From Prolixibacteraceae bacterium (GTDB lineage Bacteria; Bacteroidota; Bacteroidia; Bacteroidales; Prolixibacteraceae): a stretch of 38,613 bases of DNA. The stretch covers positions 1-38,613 of the forward strand of contig JAQICD010000131.1 of NCBI GenBank assembly GCA_027858715.1, written 5' to 3'. Every line of letters begins with the position of its first letter. Within the stretch, counting starts at the first letter, position 1. Shown here one piece after another: positions 8,966 to 16,440 of this stretch. Below the pieces are notes generated by a model. That model did no database searches. It worked only from the letters and a program-made list of their open reading frames with translations, and was not told the DNA's origin. The translations under genes and the position numbers were made by a program.

Positions 8966-9568
8966 ATGAGACACAATAAGAAATTTAATCATTTGGGCAG
9001 AAAAAGCGCTCATCGTAAAGCTTTGCTTGCGAATATGGCCAGCTCGCTTATTCTGCATAAACGAATAACAACGACTGTTGCCAAGGCCAAAGCCTTAAAA
9101 ATGTATGTTGAACCTTTGATTACTAAATCAAAACAAGATACAACACACAGCCGGAGAGTTGTTTTTAGTTACATACAGGATAAAGAGGCTGTTTCAGAGC
9201 TTTTTCGCGAGGTTTCTCCAAAAATCATGGATCGTCCAGGTGGTTACACACGTATCCTGAAAACTGGTAACCGCTTAGGTGATAACGCAGAAATGTGTAT
9301 CATCGAATTGGTTGATTATAACGAAAACATGCTCGAAACGAAAGAAACTAAGAAATCATCTTCTCGTCGTCGTAGAGGTGGTAGTAAGTCAAAATCAACT
9401 GCAGTTTCACCTGATGCTAATGCTCAGGGAAAGCCAAAAGTTGAAAATACCGCTGTTGAAGATACTAAAAAGGAAGAAGTTGAAGAACCTAAGGTTGATG
9501 AAACTAAAGCTGAAGTATCTGAAGAAAAGGCTGAAAATACAGATGAGAAAAAGGAAGATAAAGAATAA
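8966..9568 (+). CDS. rplQ: 50S ribosomal protein L17 with long charged C-terminal tail
   Basis: L17 lies near the peptide exit tunnel. Residues 1-115 are ordinary L17 ([52 protein letters not shown]). After about residue 120 comes a tail of some 75 residues: first an [14 protein letters not shown] basic stretch, then a Lys/Glu/Val-rich acidic repeat-like end ([20 protein letters not shown]). The tail is probably disordered. L17 in E. coli is about 127 residues, so this is much longer; extended L17 is known in the phylum, but I cannot say how common this length is. Confidence 0.96.
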   Translation: MRHNKKFNHLGRKSAHRKALLANMASSLILHKRITTTVAKAKALKMYVEPLITKSKQDTTHSRRVVFSYIQDKEAVSELFREVSPKIMDRPGGYTRILKTGNRLGDNAEMCIIELVDYNENMLETKETKKSSSRRRRGGSKSKSTAVSPDANAQGKPKVENTAVEDTKKEEVEEPKVDETKAEVSEEKAENTDEKKEDKE

Positions 9569-9592
9569 ATTCTTTCGAGATAAAAAAACATT

Positions 9593-9620
9593 AAGGTTGG
9601 CAGTTGTCAACCTTTTTTTT
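9593..9620 (+). terminator. Rho-independent terminator after rplQ
   Basis: AAGGTTG (9593-9599) pairs with CAACCTT (9608-9614) across an 8-nt loop and is followed directly by a T run to 9620. It lies 25 nt past the rplQ stop and closes the ribosomal superoperon. Confidence 0.85.
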
Positions 9621-9625
9621 TAGCA

Positions 9626-9661
9626 AAAAAACATCAGTAAAATATTTTACTGATGTTTTTT
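9626..9661. terminator. Perfect palindrome, likely bidirectional terminator
   Basis: ACATCAGTAAAAT (9631-9643) is followed without a gap by its exact reverse complement (9644-9656), flanked by an A run on the left and a T run on the right. As RNA either strand gives a hairpin with a U tail. It lies between the convergent rplQ and the zinc-ribbon gene that stops at 9685, so it probably ends transcription from both sides. Confidence 0.8.
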
Positions 9662-9684
9662 ATATCTGTTTATTTGAGGTTTTC

Positions 9685-10443
9685 TTACTCTTCAATTTTA
9701 GGATCAACTAAAATACGACCGCAATATTCGCAAACAATTACTTTTTTATGCGAAGCAATATCAAGCTGACGCTGAGGTGGAATCTTATTGAAACATCCTC
9801 CACAAGCATCTCTCTCAACAGTAACTACTGCCAAACCATTGCGTGCATTTTTACGAATCCGGCGGAAAGCATAAAGCAGACGTTCTTCAATTTTATCTTC
9901 AACTTTTGCTGCTTTATCGTTAAGCCTGTCGTTTTCAACTTTGGTTTCTTCGGTAATGTCGTCTAATTCTTTTTGCTTGTCCTGCAAATCAGACTCTCTT
10001 TCAACAAGTTGAACTTTCGCTTCGTCAATCGCTTCGGTCTTAATTTTTAATTCTGCCGTATGTTCTTTAATACGTTTTTCAGATAATTCAATCTCGAGAT
10101 TTTGGAATTCAATTTCTTTCGATAAAGAATCGAACTCACGATTGTTGCGAACGTTGTTTTGTTGCTCGGTGTATTTGGCAATCAGAGCTTTTGATTCTTC
10201 GATGGCAGCTTTACGGTTCGATATCGCTGTTTCAAGATTTTTTATATCATCCTGAAAATTGTTTATCCTGGTTTTTAAACCTGCGATTTCGTCTTCTAAA
10301 TCCTGAACTTCAAGAGGTAATTCACCTCGAAGAATCTTTAATTTATCTTTTTCTGATGCTACTTTTTGAAGCTCATATAACAGCTTAAGCTTTTCTTCGA
10401 TTGGCATTTCTGCTGTTTTAGCGTCCTGATTTTTTTCTATCAT
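9685..10443 (-). CDS. Coiled-coil protein with C-terminal zinc ribbon (CdsZ/DUF164-like)
   Basis: The 252-residue product has two parts. Residues 15-195 are a nearly unbroken heptad-rich coiled coil. Residues 205-250 hold a C4 zinc ribbon (CGGC at 214-217, CEYC at 238-241), with VERDACGGCFNKIPPQ as the typical run-in. This layout fits the CdsZ/CT398 family, whose chlamydial member is reported to bind sigma-54 and secretion parts; the function in Bacteroidota is not established. It follows the Nif3-like gene by 25 nt on the same strand, a pairing also seen in distant bacteria such as mycobacteria. The domain call is strong, the role unknown. Confidence 0.88.
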   Translation of the reverse strand: MIEKNQDAKTAEMPIEEKLKLLYELQKVASEKDKLKILRGELPLEVQDLEDEIAGLKTRINNFQDDIKNLETAISNRKAAIEESKALIAKYTEQQNNVRNNREFDSLSKEIEFQNLEIELSEKRIKEHTAELKIKTEAIDEAKVQLVERESDLQDKQKELDDITEETKVENDRLNDKAAKVEDKIEERLLYAFRRIRKNARNGLAVVTVERDACGGCFNKIPPQRQLDIASHKKVIVCEYCGRILVDPKIEE

Positions 10444-10468
10444 CTTGCTTAAAAATTATTTTATTGTT

Positions 10469-11566
10469 TCAGAACAAATAGTTTACCGGATTTGTATTTA
10501 CATCCGTCAAACGGACTGCAAATTTAGAAAATTTATTTGTAACTATTTCATAAAAAAGTTCTTTAGTGAATTGTTCACTTTCGTAATGCCCGACATCTGC
10601 AATTATAATTCGATTGTCTGCATCAAAATATTGATGGTATTTGAAATCTGCAGTAATAAATATATCGGCATCGCTTGCTATCGCTTCGTTTAAGTAAGTA
10701 CTTCCGGAGCCGCCAAGCATGGCTATTTTCGATACAGTTGGTTTATGAATTGCTGTGTGTTTTAACAATTTACACTGAAATGTTTCTTTAATGTGATTTA
10801 AAAATATTTCTGTTTCCGTTTCCTGCGGTGTTTGGCCGGTAACTCCCAGTCCTGTTTGCGGGTGTTTGTTTTCAATTGGATAGATATCGTATGCTACTTC
10901 TTCGTAGGGATGTGCGTTTATGAGAGCTGAAATTATTATTTTTTGAAGATATGCCGGAAAAACAGTTTCAAACCGAATCTCTTTTTCAAAATGCAGCTCT
11001 CTTCTTTTTCCAGCATACGGGTTTGTATTTTCTCCTGCATTAAAGCTTCCAATTCCATCTAATTGATAACCGCACGAGTCGTAATTGCCAATATGACCAG
11101 CTCCGGCTTCAAAAATTGCATTCCGTATGTTGTCGATATGATCAGCGGGAACAAATACTGCAAGTTTTTTTAAAAGTCCTTTTTGTGGAGAAAGTGTTTC
11201 AATGTTTGTTAGTCCAAGTTTCTGAGCCATTTTCCAGCTTACACCGTTCTTTATTACATCAATGTTGGTGTGGGCAGCATAAATGGTTATATCGTGTTTA
11301 ATGGCCTTAATAATGGCCCGTTCAGCATTTGTTTTCCCTGTTATATTTTTGAGCCCTCCAAAAATCAGCGGATGATGAGCTATGATTAGATTATCACCAT
11401 TTTTTATTGCGTCGTCAACAACAGCTTCGGTTACGTCAAGAGTAATAACTGTCGATTTTGCTTCGTTGGCAGACGAGCCTATCTGGATGCCTGAATTGTC
11501 CCAGTTTTCTTGTAACGCAATAGGTGCAACATTTTCAATAGCAGCTACAATATCTAATATTTTCAT
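10469..11566 (-). CDS. Nif3-like dinuclear metal-centre protein
   Basis: Nif3/YbgI/YqfO-type proteins form ring-shaped hexamers with a two-metal site; GTP cyclohydrolase I type 2 and other roles have been proposed. The 365-residue product has the split metal-binding pattern: HHPLIFGG (His64, His65), AHTNID (His99, Asp103) and the C-terminal GHYESEQFTKE with His and Glu. Between the halves, at about residues 125-235, lies the PII/CutA-like insert (VFVPADHIDNIRNAIFEAG, NAHPYEEVAYDIYP) seen in YqfO-type members. It lies 3 nt after the MerR gene and upstream of the zinc-ribbon gene, so the three probably form one unit. Confidence 0.93.
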   Translation of the reverse strand: MKILDIVAAIENVAPIALQENWDNSGIQIGSSANEAKSTVITLDVTEAVVDDAIKNGDNLIIAHHPLIFGGLKNITGKTNAERAIIKAIKHDITIYAAHTNIDVIKNGVSWKMAQKLGLTNIETLSPQKGLLKKLAVFVPADHIDNIRNAIFEAGAGHIGNYDSCGYQLDGIGSFNAGENTNPYAGKRRELHFEKEIRFETVFPAYLQKIIISALINAHPYEEVAYDIYPIENKHPQTGLGVTGQTPQETETEIFLNHIKETFQCKLLKHTAIHKPTVSKIAMLGGSGSTYLNEAIASDADIFITADFKYHQYFDADNRIIIADVGHYESEQFTKELFYEIVTNKFSKFAVRLTDVNTNPVNYLF

Positions 11567-11569
11567 ATA

Positions 11570-11905
11570 TTATAGTTCTTCTTTAATTTCAAGCAGGAGA
11601 TTTTTAATGTTTGTGAGGTGCTTTATAATTTCGTGTTCGTGAATAGTATCGCCGGGGTTTTGACTGATTTTTGCTTTAGCTCCTTTCAATGTCATTCCGC
11701 GTTCTTTTACCAAATAATTAACGAGTCGAATTTGTTCAATATCATCTTTGGTGTAAAGTCTGTTTCCTTTTTTATTTTTTGTTGGTTTGATGTTTTCAAA
11801 CTCTTTTGTCCAGAATCGTATAAGCGATGGGTTTTCTCCAAACATTCCGGCTACTTCGCCAATGGTGTAGAAATGTTTTTCTATTTTGGGTGGGATGAAA
11901 GGCAT
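11570..11905 (-). CDS. MerR-family transcriptional regulator
   Basis: The 111-residue product is a short MerR-type DNA-binding protein. A winged helix-turn-helix lies at about residues 10-80 (YTIGEVAGMFGENPSLIRFW, then TKNKKGNRLYTKDDIEQIRL), followed by a short helical dimerisation tail. No ligand-binding domain or metal-binding Cys set is present, so the signal it senses is unclear. It begins 6 nt after the M23 peptidase stop and ends 3 nt before the Nif3-like gene. Co-transcription is likely, and the target promoter cannot be read from the sequence. Confidence 0.9.
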   Translation of the reverse strand: MPFIPPKIEKHFYTIGEVAGMFGENPSLIRFWTKEFENIKPTKNKKGNRLYTKDDIEQIRLVNYLVKERGMTLKGAKAKISQNPGDTIHEHEIIKHLTNIKNLLLEIKEEL

Positions 11906-11911
11906 TATATG

Positions 11912-12883
11912 TTAATCAAAACTCACATTTACATTTTCGGATATTGCCACAAGTTCTTCAAATTTTTGTGGAGAGAGATCTTTAAAGTAGTAATATTTGG
12001 GATCTACATTTTTCCCGTTCTTGTGAACTTCATAATGCAGATGAGGAGCGGTTGATGTGCCTGTTGTGCCCACAAACCCTATTACCTGGCCACGCGATAC
12101 TGAATCGCCAACTTTAACGTTAAACTCGCTCATATGAGCATACAGTGTTTCATATCCGTAGCCGTGGTCGATAATTACATGCTTGCCGTGTCCATTTCGA
12201 TGAGTTCTGACTGCAGTTACTTTGCCAGCTCCGGTGGCGTAGATGTTTGTTCCTGATTGTGCTACAAAGTCCATCCCAAAATGAAATTTGCGTACATTGT
12301 ATATGGGATGCGTGCGCATTCCCCACCCCGATGAAATATACGATAAGTCGTTATTGAAAATGGGCATTATGGCAGGAATGCCAGCCAGTTCTTTTTCTTT
12401 ATCGATCGCAATTTTTAAAACATCCTCGTACGACTTAGCTTGGATGTAAGCCTGTTTTGATATGATATCTATCTTACGTGTTGTGTTAAGAACAAGGTCT
12501 GAGTTTTTCAACGAACTTAAATCAGAGTAAGCATCTGTGCCTCCAAAACCAGCTTTTCGAACCGATTCGGGAATTGGATCACTATTAAATACAACACGGT
12601 AAATATTATCGTCGCGTAGTTGAATCTCATCGAGTACAACTTCAAGATCTTTAAGTTTTGTATTTAGTATTTCGTATTTATTTATTAGTTGTTTGTTCTC
12701 TTCAAGAAGTGCTTTCATGCCGGGTGTTTCGAGATGTGACAGGAAAAACATTGAGATACTGCCGGCTACAATAAGTGTAAGTATAGCGAAGCCTAAAAAA
12801 CGAAATAAGCGAGTTGATAAACTTTTTTCAACCTTTTCGTATTTTAAAGATTCCGGATTAAATTGGTATTTTGTGTTCCCCAT
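11912..12883 (-). CDS. Membrane-anchored M23 (LytM-type) peptidoglycan endopeptidase
   Basis: The 323-residue product has a short cytoplasmic start, one membrane helix (about residues 28-50, rich in Ile/Leu/Phe), a coiled-coil periplasmic stretch (about 55-110) and an M23 metallopeptidase domain at about 190-300. Zinc ligands of the LytM fold are present: HFGMDF (His and Asp) and HLHYEV (HxH). GWGMRTHPIY and GTTGTSTAPHLHYE are typical family stretches. It likely cuts peptide cross-bridges in the cell wall. As the catalytic residues are intact, an active enzyme rather than a NlpD-like activator is expected. It leads the minus-strand unit with MerR and Nif3. Confidence 0.93.
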   Translation of the reverse strand: MGNTKYQFNPESLKYEKVEKSLSTRLFRFLGFAILTLIVAGSISMFFLSHLETPGMKALLEENKQLINKYEILNTKLKDLEVVLDEIQLRDDNIYRVVFNSDPIPESVRKAGFGGTDAYSDLSSLKNSDLVLNTTRKIDIISKQAYIQAKSYEDVLKIAIDKEKELAGIPAIMPIFNNDLSYISSGWGMRTHPIYNVRKFHFGMDFVAQSGTNIYATGAGKVTAVRTHRNGHGKHVIIDHGYGYETLYAHMSEFNVKVGDSVSRGQVIGFVGTTGTSTAPHLHYEVHKNGKNVDPKYYYFKDLSPQKFEELVAISENVNVSFD

Positions 12884-12928
12884 TACTAAAAAAGTCTGAT
12901 TTTTTAGTTATTCTAAAAGTACAATTTC

Positions 12929-12936
12929 TATTTTTG
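12929..12936 (+). promoter_or_regulatory. Weak candidate -7 box for alaS
   Basis: TATTTTTG fits TAnnTTTG and lies 112 nt before the alaS ATG. No TTG is found at the ideal distance upstream. A second box, TAATTTTG at 12983-12990, fits equally well, and I cannot tell which one, if either, is used. Confidence 0.3.
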
Positions 12937-12970
12937 CAATTCCCGTTAAACGAACAAACTAAACAGAAAA

Positions 12971-13000
12971 CAAAACTAACAATAATTTTGAAAGTTCCAA
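12971..13000 (-). promoter_or_regulatory. Probable promoter of the M23-MerR-Nif3 unit
   Basis: On the minus strand a TTG (12998-13000) is followed after exactly 19 nt by TAGTTTTG (12971-12978), matching the Bacteroidota -33/-7 pattern TTG-N19-TAnnTTTG. It would start transcription about 80 nt before the M23 ATG. Confidence 0.5.
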
Positions 13001-13047
13001 TTGTTTGACTTGATTCTTTAGATATTATACAGCATAAAAAATTGATT

Positions 13048-15666
13048 ATGACATCACAAGAGATACGTAAAGCCTTTTTGAGTTTTTTTGAATCGAAAAA
13101 TCATAAAATAGTACCATCGGCTTCAATGGTTGTAAAAAATGACCCTACACTGATGTTTACCAACGCGGGAATGAACCAGTTTAAGGATATTTTTCTTGGG
13201 AATGCACCTGTAAAATATTCTCGTATAGCCGATACTCAAAAATGCCTTCGCGTATCGGGTAAGCACAACGACCTTGAAGAAGTGGGACACGATACATACC
13301 ACCATACCATGTTCGAAATGCTTGGCAACTGGTCGTTTGGCGACTATTTCAAAAAAGAAGCCATTAACTGGGGCTGGGAATTTCTTGTGGAGAAAACGGG
13401 CATTGACCCCAACCGGCTTTATGCAACCATATTCGAAGGTGATAAAACCGACGGCGTGGATCGAGATACAGAAGCTTACGATTTATGGAAACAATACCTG
13501 CCCGAAGAGCGCATACTGAACGGGAACAAAAAAGATAATTTTTGGGAAATGGGTGAAAGTGGTCCCTGCGGCCCCTGCTCCGAAGTCCATGTTGATATCC
13601 GCAGCGATGAAGAACGGGCCAAAACACCCGGACATGAACTGGTAAACCGTGACCATCCACATGTGATTGAAATTTGGAACCTGGTTTTTATTCAATACAA
13701 CCGAAAAGCAAGCGGGGCACTTGAGTCACTGCCAGCCAAGCATGTCGATACCGGAATGGGCTTCGAACGCCTTTGCATGGTTTTGCAGGGGAAGCAATCG
13801 AATTACGATACCGATGTTTTTCAAACTACAATTGCTGAAATTGGAAAACTATCGGGCAAAAAATACGGGCAAAATGAGAAGCAGGACATTGCCATGCGCG
13901 TTATTGCCGACCACCTGCGTGCCATTGTCTTTGCCATTTCCGACGGGCAATTGCCCTCGAACAACAAGGCAGGCTATGTGATACGCCGCATTTTGCGCCG
14001 CGCAGTTCGTTACGGCTATACTTTTCTTGAATTCCGTGAAGCCTTTATTTTCAAACTCGTTGCGGTGTTGAAAGATCAAATGGGTACGCAATTTAAAGAA
14101 CTGGTTTCGCAGGAAGGATTAATTTCGAAAGTGATAAAAGAGGAAGAAGAATCGTTCCTTCGCACTCTTGAAACAGGGCTGAAATTGCTCGACGTGATTA
14201 TTGAAAAAACAAAAAGTAATAATCAAACCGAGGTGAACGGCAAAGATGCCTTTACGCTATACGACACCTACGGTTTCCCGCTCGATTTAACTGAGTTGAT
14301 TTTAAAAGAAAACGGGCTGAAAGCAAACCTTGAGCAGTTCAACAGCGAAATGGAGCAACAAAAAAATCGCTCGCGCAAAGCATCGTCGCACCAATCCGGC
14401 GATTGGGAAGTGCTTGCAAATGCCGATAAAGAGGAGTTTGTTGGTTACAAAAATTTAGTTGCACAAGTGCGCATTACACGTTACCGTAAGGTGAAAACCC
14501 AAAAGAAAGAGTTGTTCCACCTTGTTTTCGACAACACACCTTTTTATGCCGAAGCCGGTGGGCAAGTTGGCGATAAAGGCTACATTGAGGCCAATGGCGA
14601 GAAAATTTCGATAATCGATACTCAAAAAGAAAACAATCTGATTATACACATTACCGATAAACTACCTGCAGACCCAGCAGCTGAATTTAAAGCTGTTGTG
14701 CCCGAAAAAGCACGCAGGCTAACTGCCAATAACCACACGGCAACACACTTGCTCGATTTTGCCTTGCGTAAGGTGCTGGGGGTCCATGTTGAACAAAAAG
14801 GTTCGCTGGTTACCCCCAATTATTTGCGCTTCGACTTTTCGCACTTCCAAAAAGTGAGCGAAGAGGAATTGTTGCAAATTCAGCGCATGGTGAATGCCAT
14901 GATACGCGAAAATAAAAATGCCGAGGTTTTTGAAAACATTCCAATGGACGAAGCCCGCGAAATGGGGGCTATTGCACTTTTTGGTGAAAAATACGGCGAT
15001 TCGGTAAGGGTAATGAAGTTTGGCGACTCAATTGAATTATGCGGAGGTACTCACGTTGAAGCTACCGGGCAAATCGGGATGTTCCACATTACTTCCGAGA
15101 GTGCCATCTCGGCCGGGGTACGGCGTATTGAGGCTATTACAGGCGAAAGAGTTGAAGAGTTGTTGGTAGAGAATACTTCGATGATAAAACAGATGAAACA
15201 GCTGTTAAACAACCCGAAAAACCTTGCAGTGAGTGTGCGGGATGTGCTTGACAACAACCGTGAGCTGCAAAAACAACTCGAAACGTTTGCAAAAAAAGAA
15301 GCACAAGATATCAAAGGTGAGTTGAAAGATGCTATCGAAACAGTAAATGGAATAAATGTACTTACAGCAATGATTCCGATTACCGACGCGCAGCTAATTA
15401 AAGATTTGGCTTTTCAGCTTAAAGGCGAAATCGAAAACCTGTTCCTGGTGCTTGGTGCCGAAGTAAACGGAAAAGCCAACCTGTCGATTATGATTTCGGA
15501 CAGACTGGTGAAAGAAAAGGATCTGAATGCCGGACAGATTATTCGCGAAGCTGCCAAAGCCATTCAGGGGGGTGGTGGCGGACAAGCATTTTATGCAACT
15601 GCCGGTGGCCGAAATATCGGCGGAATGAAAGAAGCTTTCGAAATAGCAAAGAAACATATTGGGTAG
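13048..15666 (+). CDS. alaS: Alanine-tRNA ligase
   Basis: AlaRS charges tRNA-Ala in the cytoplasm. The ATG at 13048 is chosen over an in-frame TTG two codons earlier because it gives the usual start [19 protein letters not shown]. The 872-residue length is standard. The catalytic domain ([19 protein letters not shown] near residue 35; [12 protein letters not shown] near 175), the editing domain with HTATHLL and CGGTH metal motifs, and the C-Ala domain ([14 protein letters not shown]) are all visible. GC content is about 25-45% in the first 250 nt, about 47-63% in lines sampled between 13300 and 15000, and lower again after 15300. The neighbours are nearer 30-35%. Confidence 0.98.
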   Translation: MTSQEIRKAFLSFFESKNHKIVPSASMVVKNDPTLMFTNAGMNQFKDIFLGNAPVKYSRIADTQKCLRVSGKHNDLEEVGHDTYHHTMFEMLGNWSFGDYFKKEAINWGWEFLVEKTGIDPNRLYATIFEGDKTDGVDRDTEAYDLWKQYLPEERILNGNKKDNFWEMGESGPCGPCSEVHVDIRSDEERAKTPGHELVNRDHPHVIEIWNLVFIQYNRKASGALESLPAKHVDTGMGFERLCMVLQGKQSNYDTDVFQTTIAEIGKLSGKKYGQNEKQDIAMRVIADHLRAIVFAISDGQLPSNNKAGYVIRRILRRAVRYGYTFLEFREAFIFKLVAVLKDQMGTQFKELVSQEGLISKVIKEEEESFLRTLETGLKLLDVIIEKTKSNNQTEVNGKDAFTLYDTYGFPLDLTELILKENGLKANLEQFNSEMEQQKNRSRKASSHQSGDWEVLANADKEEFVGYKNLVAQVRITRYRKVKTQKKELFHLVFDNTPFYAEAGGQVGDKGYIEANGEKISIIDTQKENNLIIHITDKLPADPAAEFKAVVPEKARRLTANNHTATHLLDFALRKVLGVHVEQKGSLVTPNYLRFDFSHFQKVSEEELLQIQRMVNAMIRENKNAEVFENIPMDEAREMGAIALFGEKYGDSVRVMKFGDSIELCGGTHVEATGQIGMFHITSESAISAGVRRIEAITGERVEELLVENTSMIKQMKQLLNNPKNLAVSVRDVLDNNRELQKQLETFAKKEAQDIKGELKDAIETVNGINVLTAMIPITDAQLIKDLAFQLKGEIENLFLVLGAEVNGKANLSIMISDRLVKEKDLNAGQIIREAAKAIQGGGGGQAFYATAGGRNIGGMKEAFEIAKKHIG

Positions 15667-15700
15667 GTAACAAAAACGCAATCGTTTTATAAATCGGGAT

Positions 15701-15724
15701 GCTCTGAACCAACTGAGCTAATCG
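15701..15724 (-). repeat. 24-nt tRNA fragment, copy of the 5' half of tRNA-Val
   Basis: This stretch is identical to 15796-15819, which is tRNA-Val positions 4-27 (end of the acceptor stem, D arm). It sits about 24 nt past the tRNA-Val 3' end on the same strand. The sequence after it does not fold into an anticodon or T arm, so it is a relic, not a working tRNA. Confidence 0.85.
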
Positions 15725-15747
15725 ACAATAAATTTAAAATGAAAAAG

Positions 15748-15822
15748 TGGGCGATATAAGATTCGAACTTATGACCCCTTGGGTGTAAACCAAGTGCTCT
15801 GAACCAACTGAGCTAATCGCCC
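15748..15822 (-). tRNA. tRNA-Val, anticodon UAC
   Basis: The minus strand folds into a full cloverleaf of 75 nt: acceptor GGGCGAT/ATCGCCC with discriminator A, D stem GCTC/GAGC, anticodon stem CTTGG/CCAAG with loop TTTACAC (anticodon TAC), T stem ATAAG/CTTAT with loop TTCGAAT. The CCA end is not encoded and would be added by the CCA enzyme, whose gene lies at 24681-26102. Its promoter lies directly upstream (15845-15874). Confidence 0.96.
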
Positions 15823-15844
15823 CAATGCTTTTTCTAAAGCGATG

Positions 15845-15874
15845 CAAATATAAAGCAATGTTTTATTTCAACAA
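15845..15874 (-). promoter_or_regulatory. Promoter of tRNA-Val
   Basis: On the minus strand TTG (15872-15874, part of TTTG) is followed after exactly 19 nt by TATATTTG (15845-15852), a perfect match to the Bacteroidota -33/-7 pattern. Transcription would begin about 15 nt before the mature tRNA 5' end. Confidence 0.7.
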
Positions 15875-15904
15875 ATAGAAAGTGATTATTTTATTGAAAA
15901 AAGC

Positions 15905-15940
15905 ATAAAATAAGGGAGTCATATCTTTATGACTCCCTTA
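15905..15940 (-). terminator. Terminator of the 81-residue HTH gene
   Basis: TAAGGGAGTCAT (15911-15922) and its exact reverse complement (15929-15940) form a 12-bp stem with a 6-nt loop. On the minus strand it is followed by TTTTATG, a short U-rich run. It lies 27 nt past the stop of the 81-residue gene and separates it from tRNA-Val. Confidence 0.8.
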
Positions 15941-15967
15941 TAGACAGAAATATATACCTTGAAAAAA

Positions 15968-16213
15968 TTAATTTGCTATTATTTCTTGTGCTCTGTCTAA
16001 AATTGCAGTGTCATCAAGCAAAACGACTCCTCCATCGGGGCCTGGTTCTAGATGAATACCAACCGATTTCCCATTTTCGTAATTTGCACCTCCAAAATAA
16101 TTCCTGACGGTTTCAACTTCAACACCAAATTCTTCGGCTAGTTTTTTCATTGCACCGTCAGGCAGGCTGTCTTTAATTTTACGGAGTTCATTGAATGTTA
16201 TTTTTTTTGTCAT
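15968..16213 (-). CDS. Small helix-turn-helix protein, unknown role
   Basis: I do not recognise a named family. The 81-residue product has an HTH-like segment at about residues 18-41 (DGAMKKLAEEFGVEVETVRN), then YFGGANYENGK, a GIHLEPGPDGGVVLLDD stretch and a short terminal helix (ILDRAQEIIA). The first part resembles the DNA-binding helices of small regulators; the glycine/proline-rich centre is distinctive. The gene stands alone, with its own terminator and 227 nt of intergenic DNA upstream in which I saw no exact TAnnTTTG box. A DNA-binding role is inference only. Confidence 0.75.
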   Translation of the reverse strand: MTKKITFNELRKIKDSLPDGAMKKLAEEFGVEVETVRNYFGGANYENGKSVGIHLEPGPDGGVVLLDDTAILDRAQEIIAN

Positions 16214-16440
16214 GGCATGTATTTTTATTGGTTAGAAAAATAACGTTTGCTTTACATTCGTGAACCATAAATTTAAAAGATTATTTGTAAAAGAGAAGCT
16301 TTTTTTGGTAGTAAAATTATTTTTTTTGCATTTTTTCACGATTGTAAAATCAGATCAATTCAGTAATGCTTTGTCATTAGGGGTTTAACTGAAAAAAGAA
16401 TAAGAAAATGAAACTGCTCCAAATTTATTTTTAACATTAT

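Noticed and set aside
9279-9623. 114-codon + frame overlapping the tail of rplQ
   Set aside because: It is the +1 frame of a Lys/Glu-rich low-complexity tail and gives a KL-rich artefact; the L17 frame explains the stretch.
13042-13047. TTG start for alaS two codons upstream
   Set aside because: The ATG at 13048 matches the usual AlaRS start and needs no rare codon.
15701-15822. attL/attR pair of an integrative element
   Set aside because: The duplicate is the 5' half of the tRNA, the copies are only about 95 nt apart, and no integrase is nearby.
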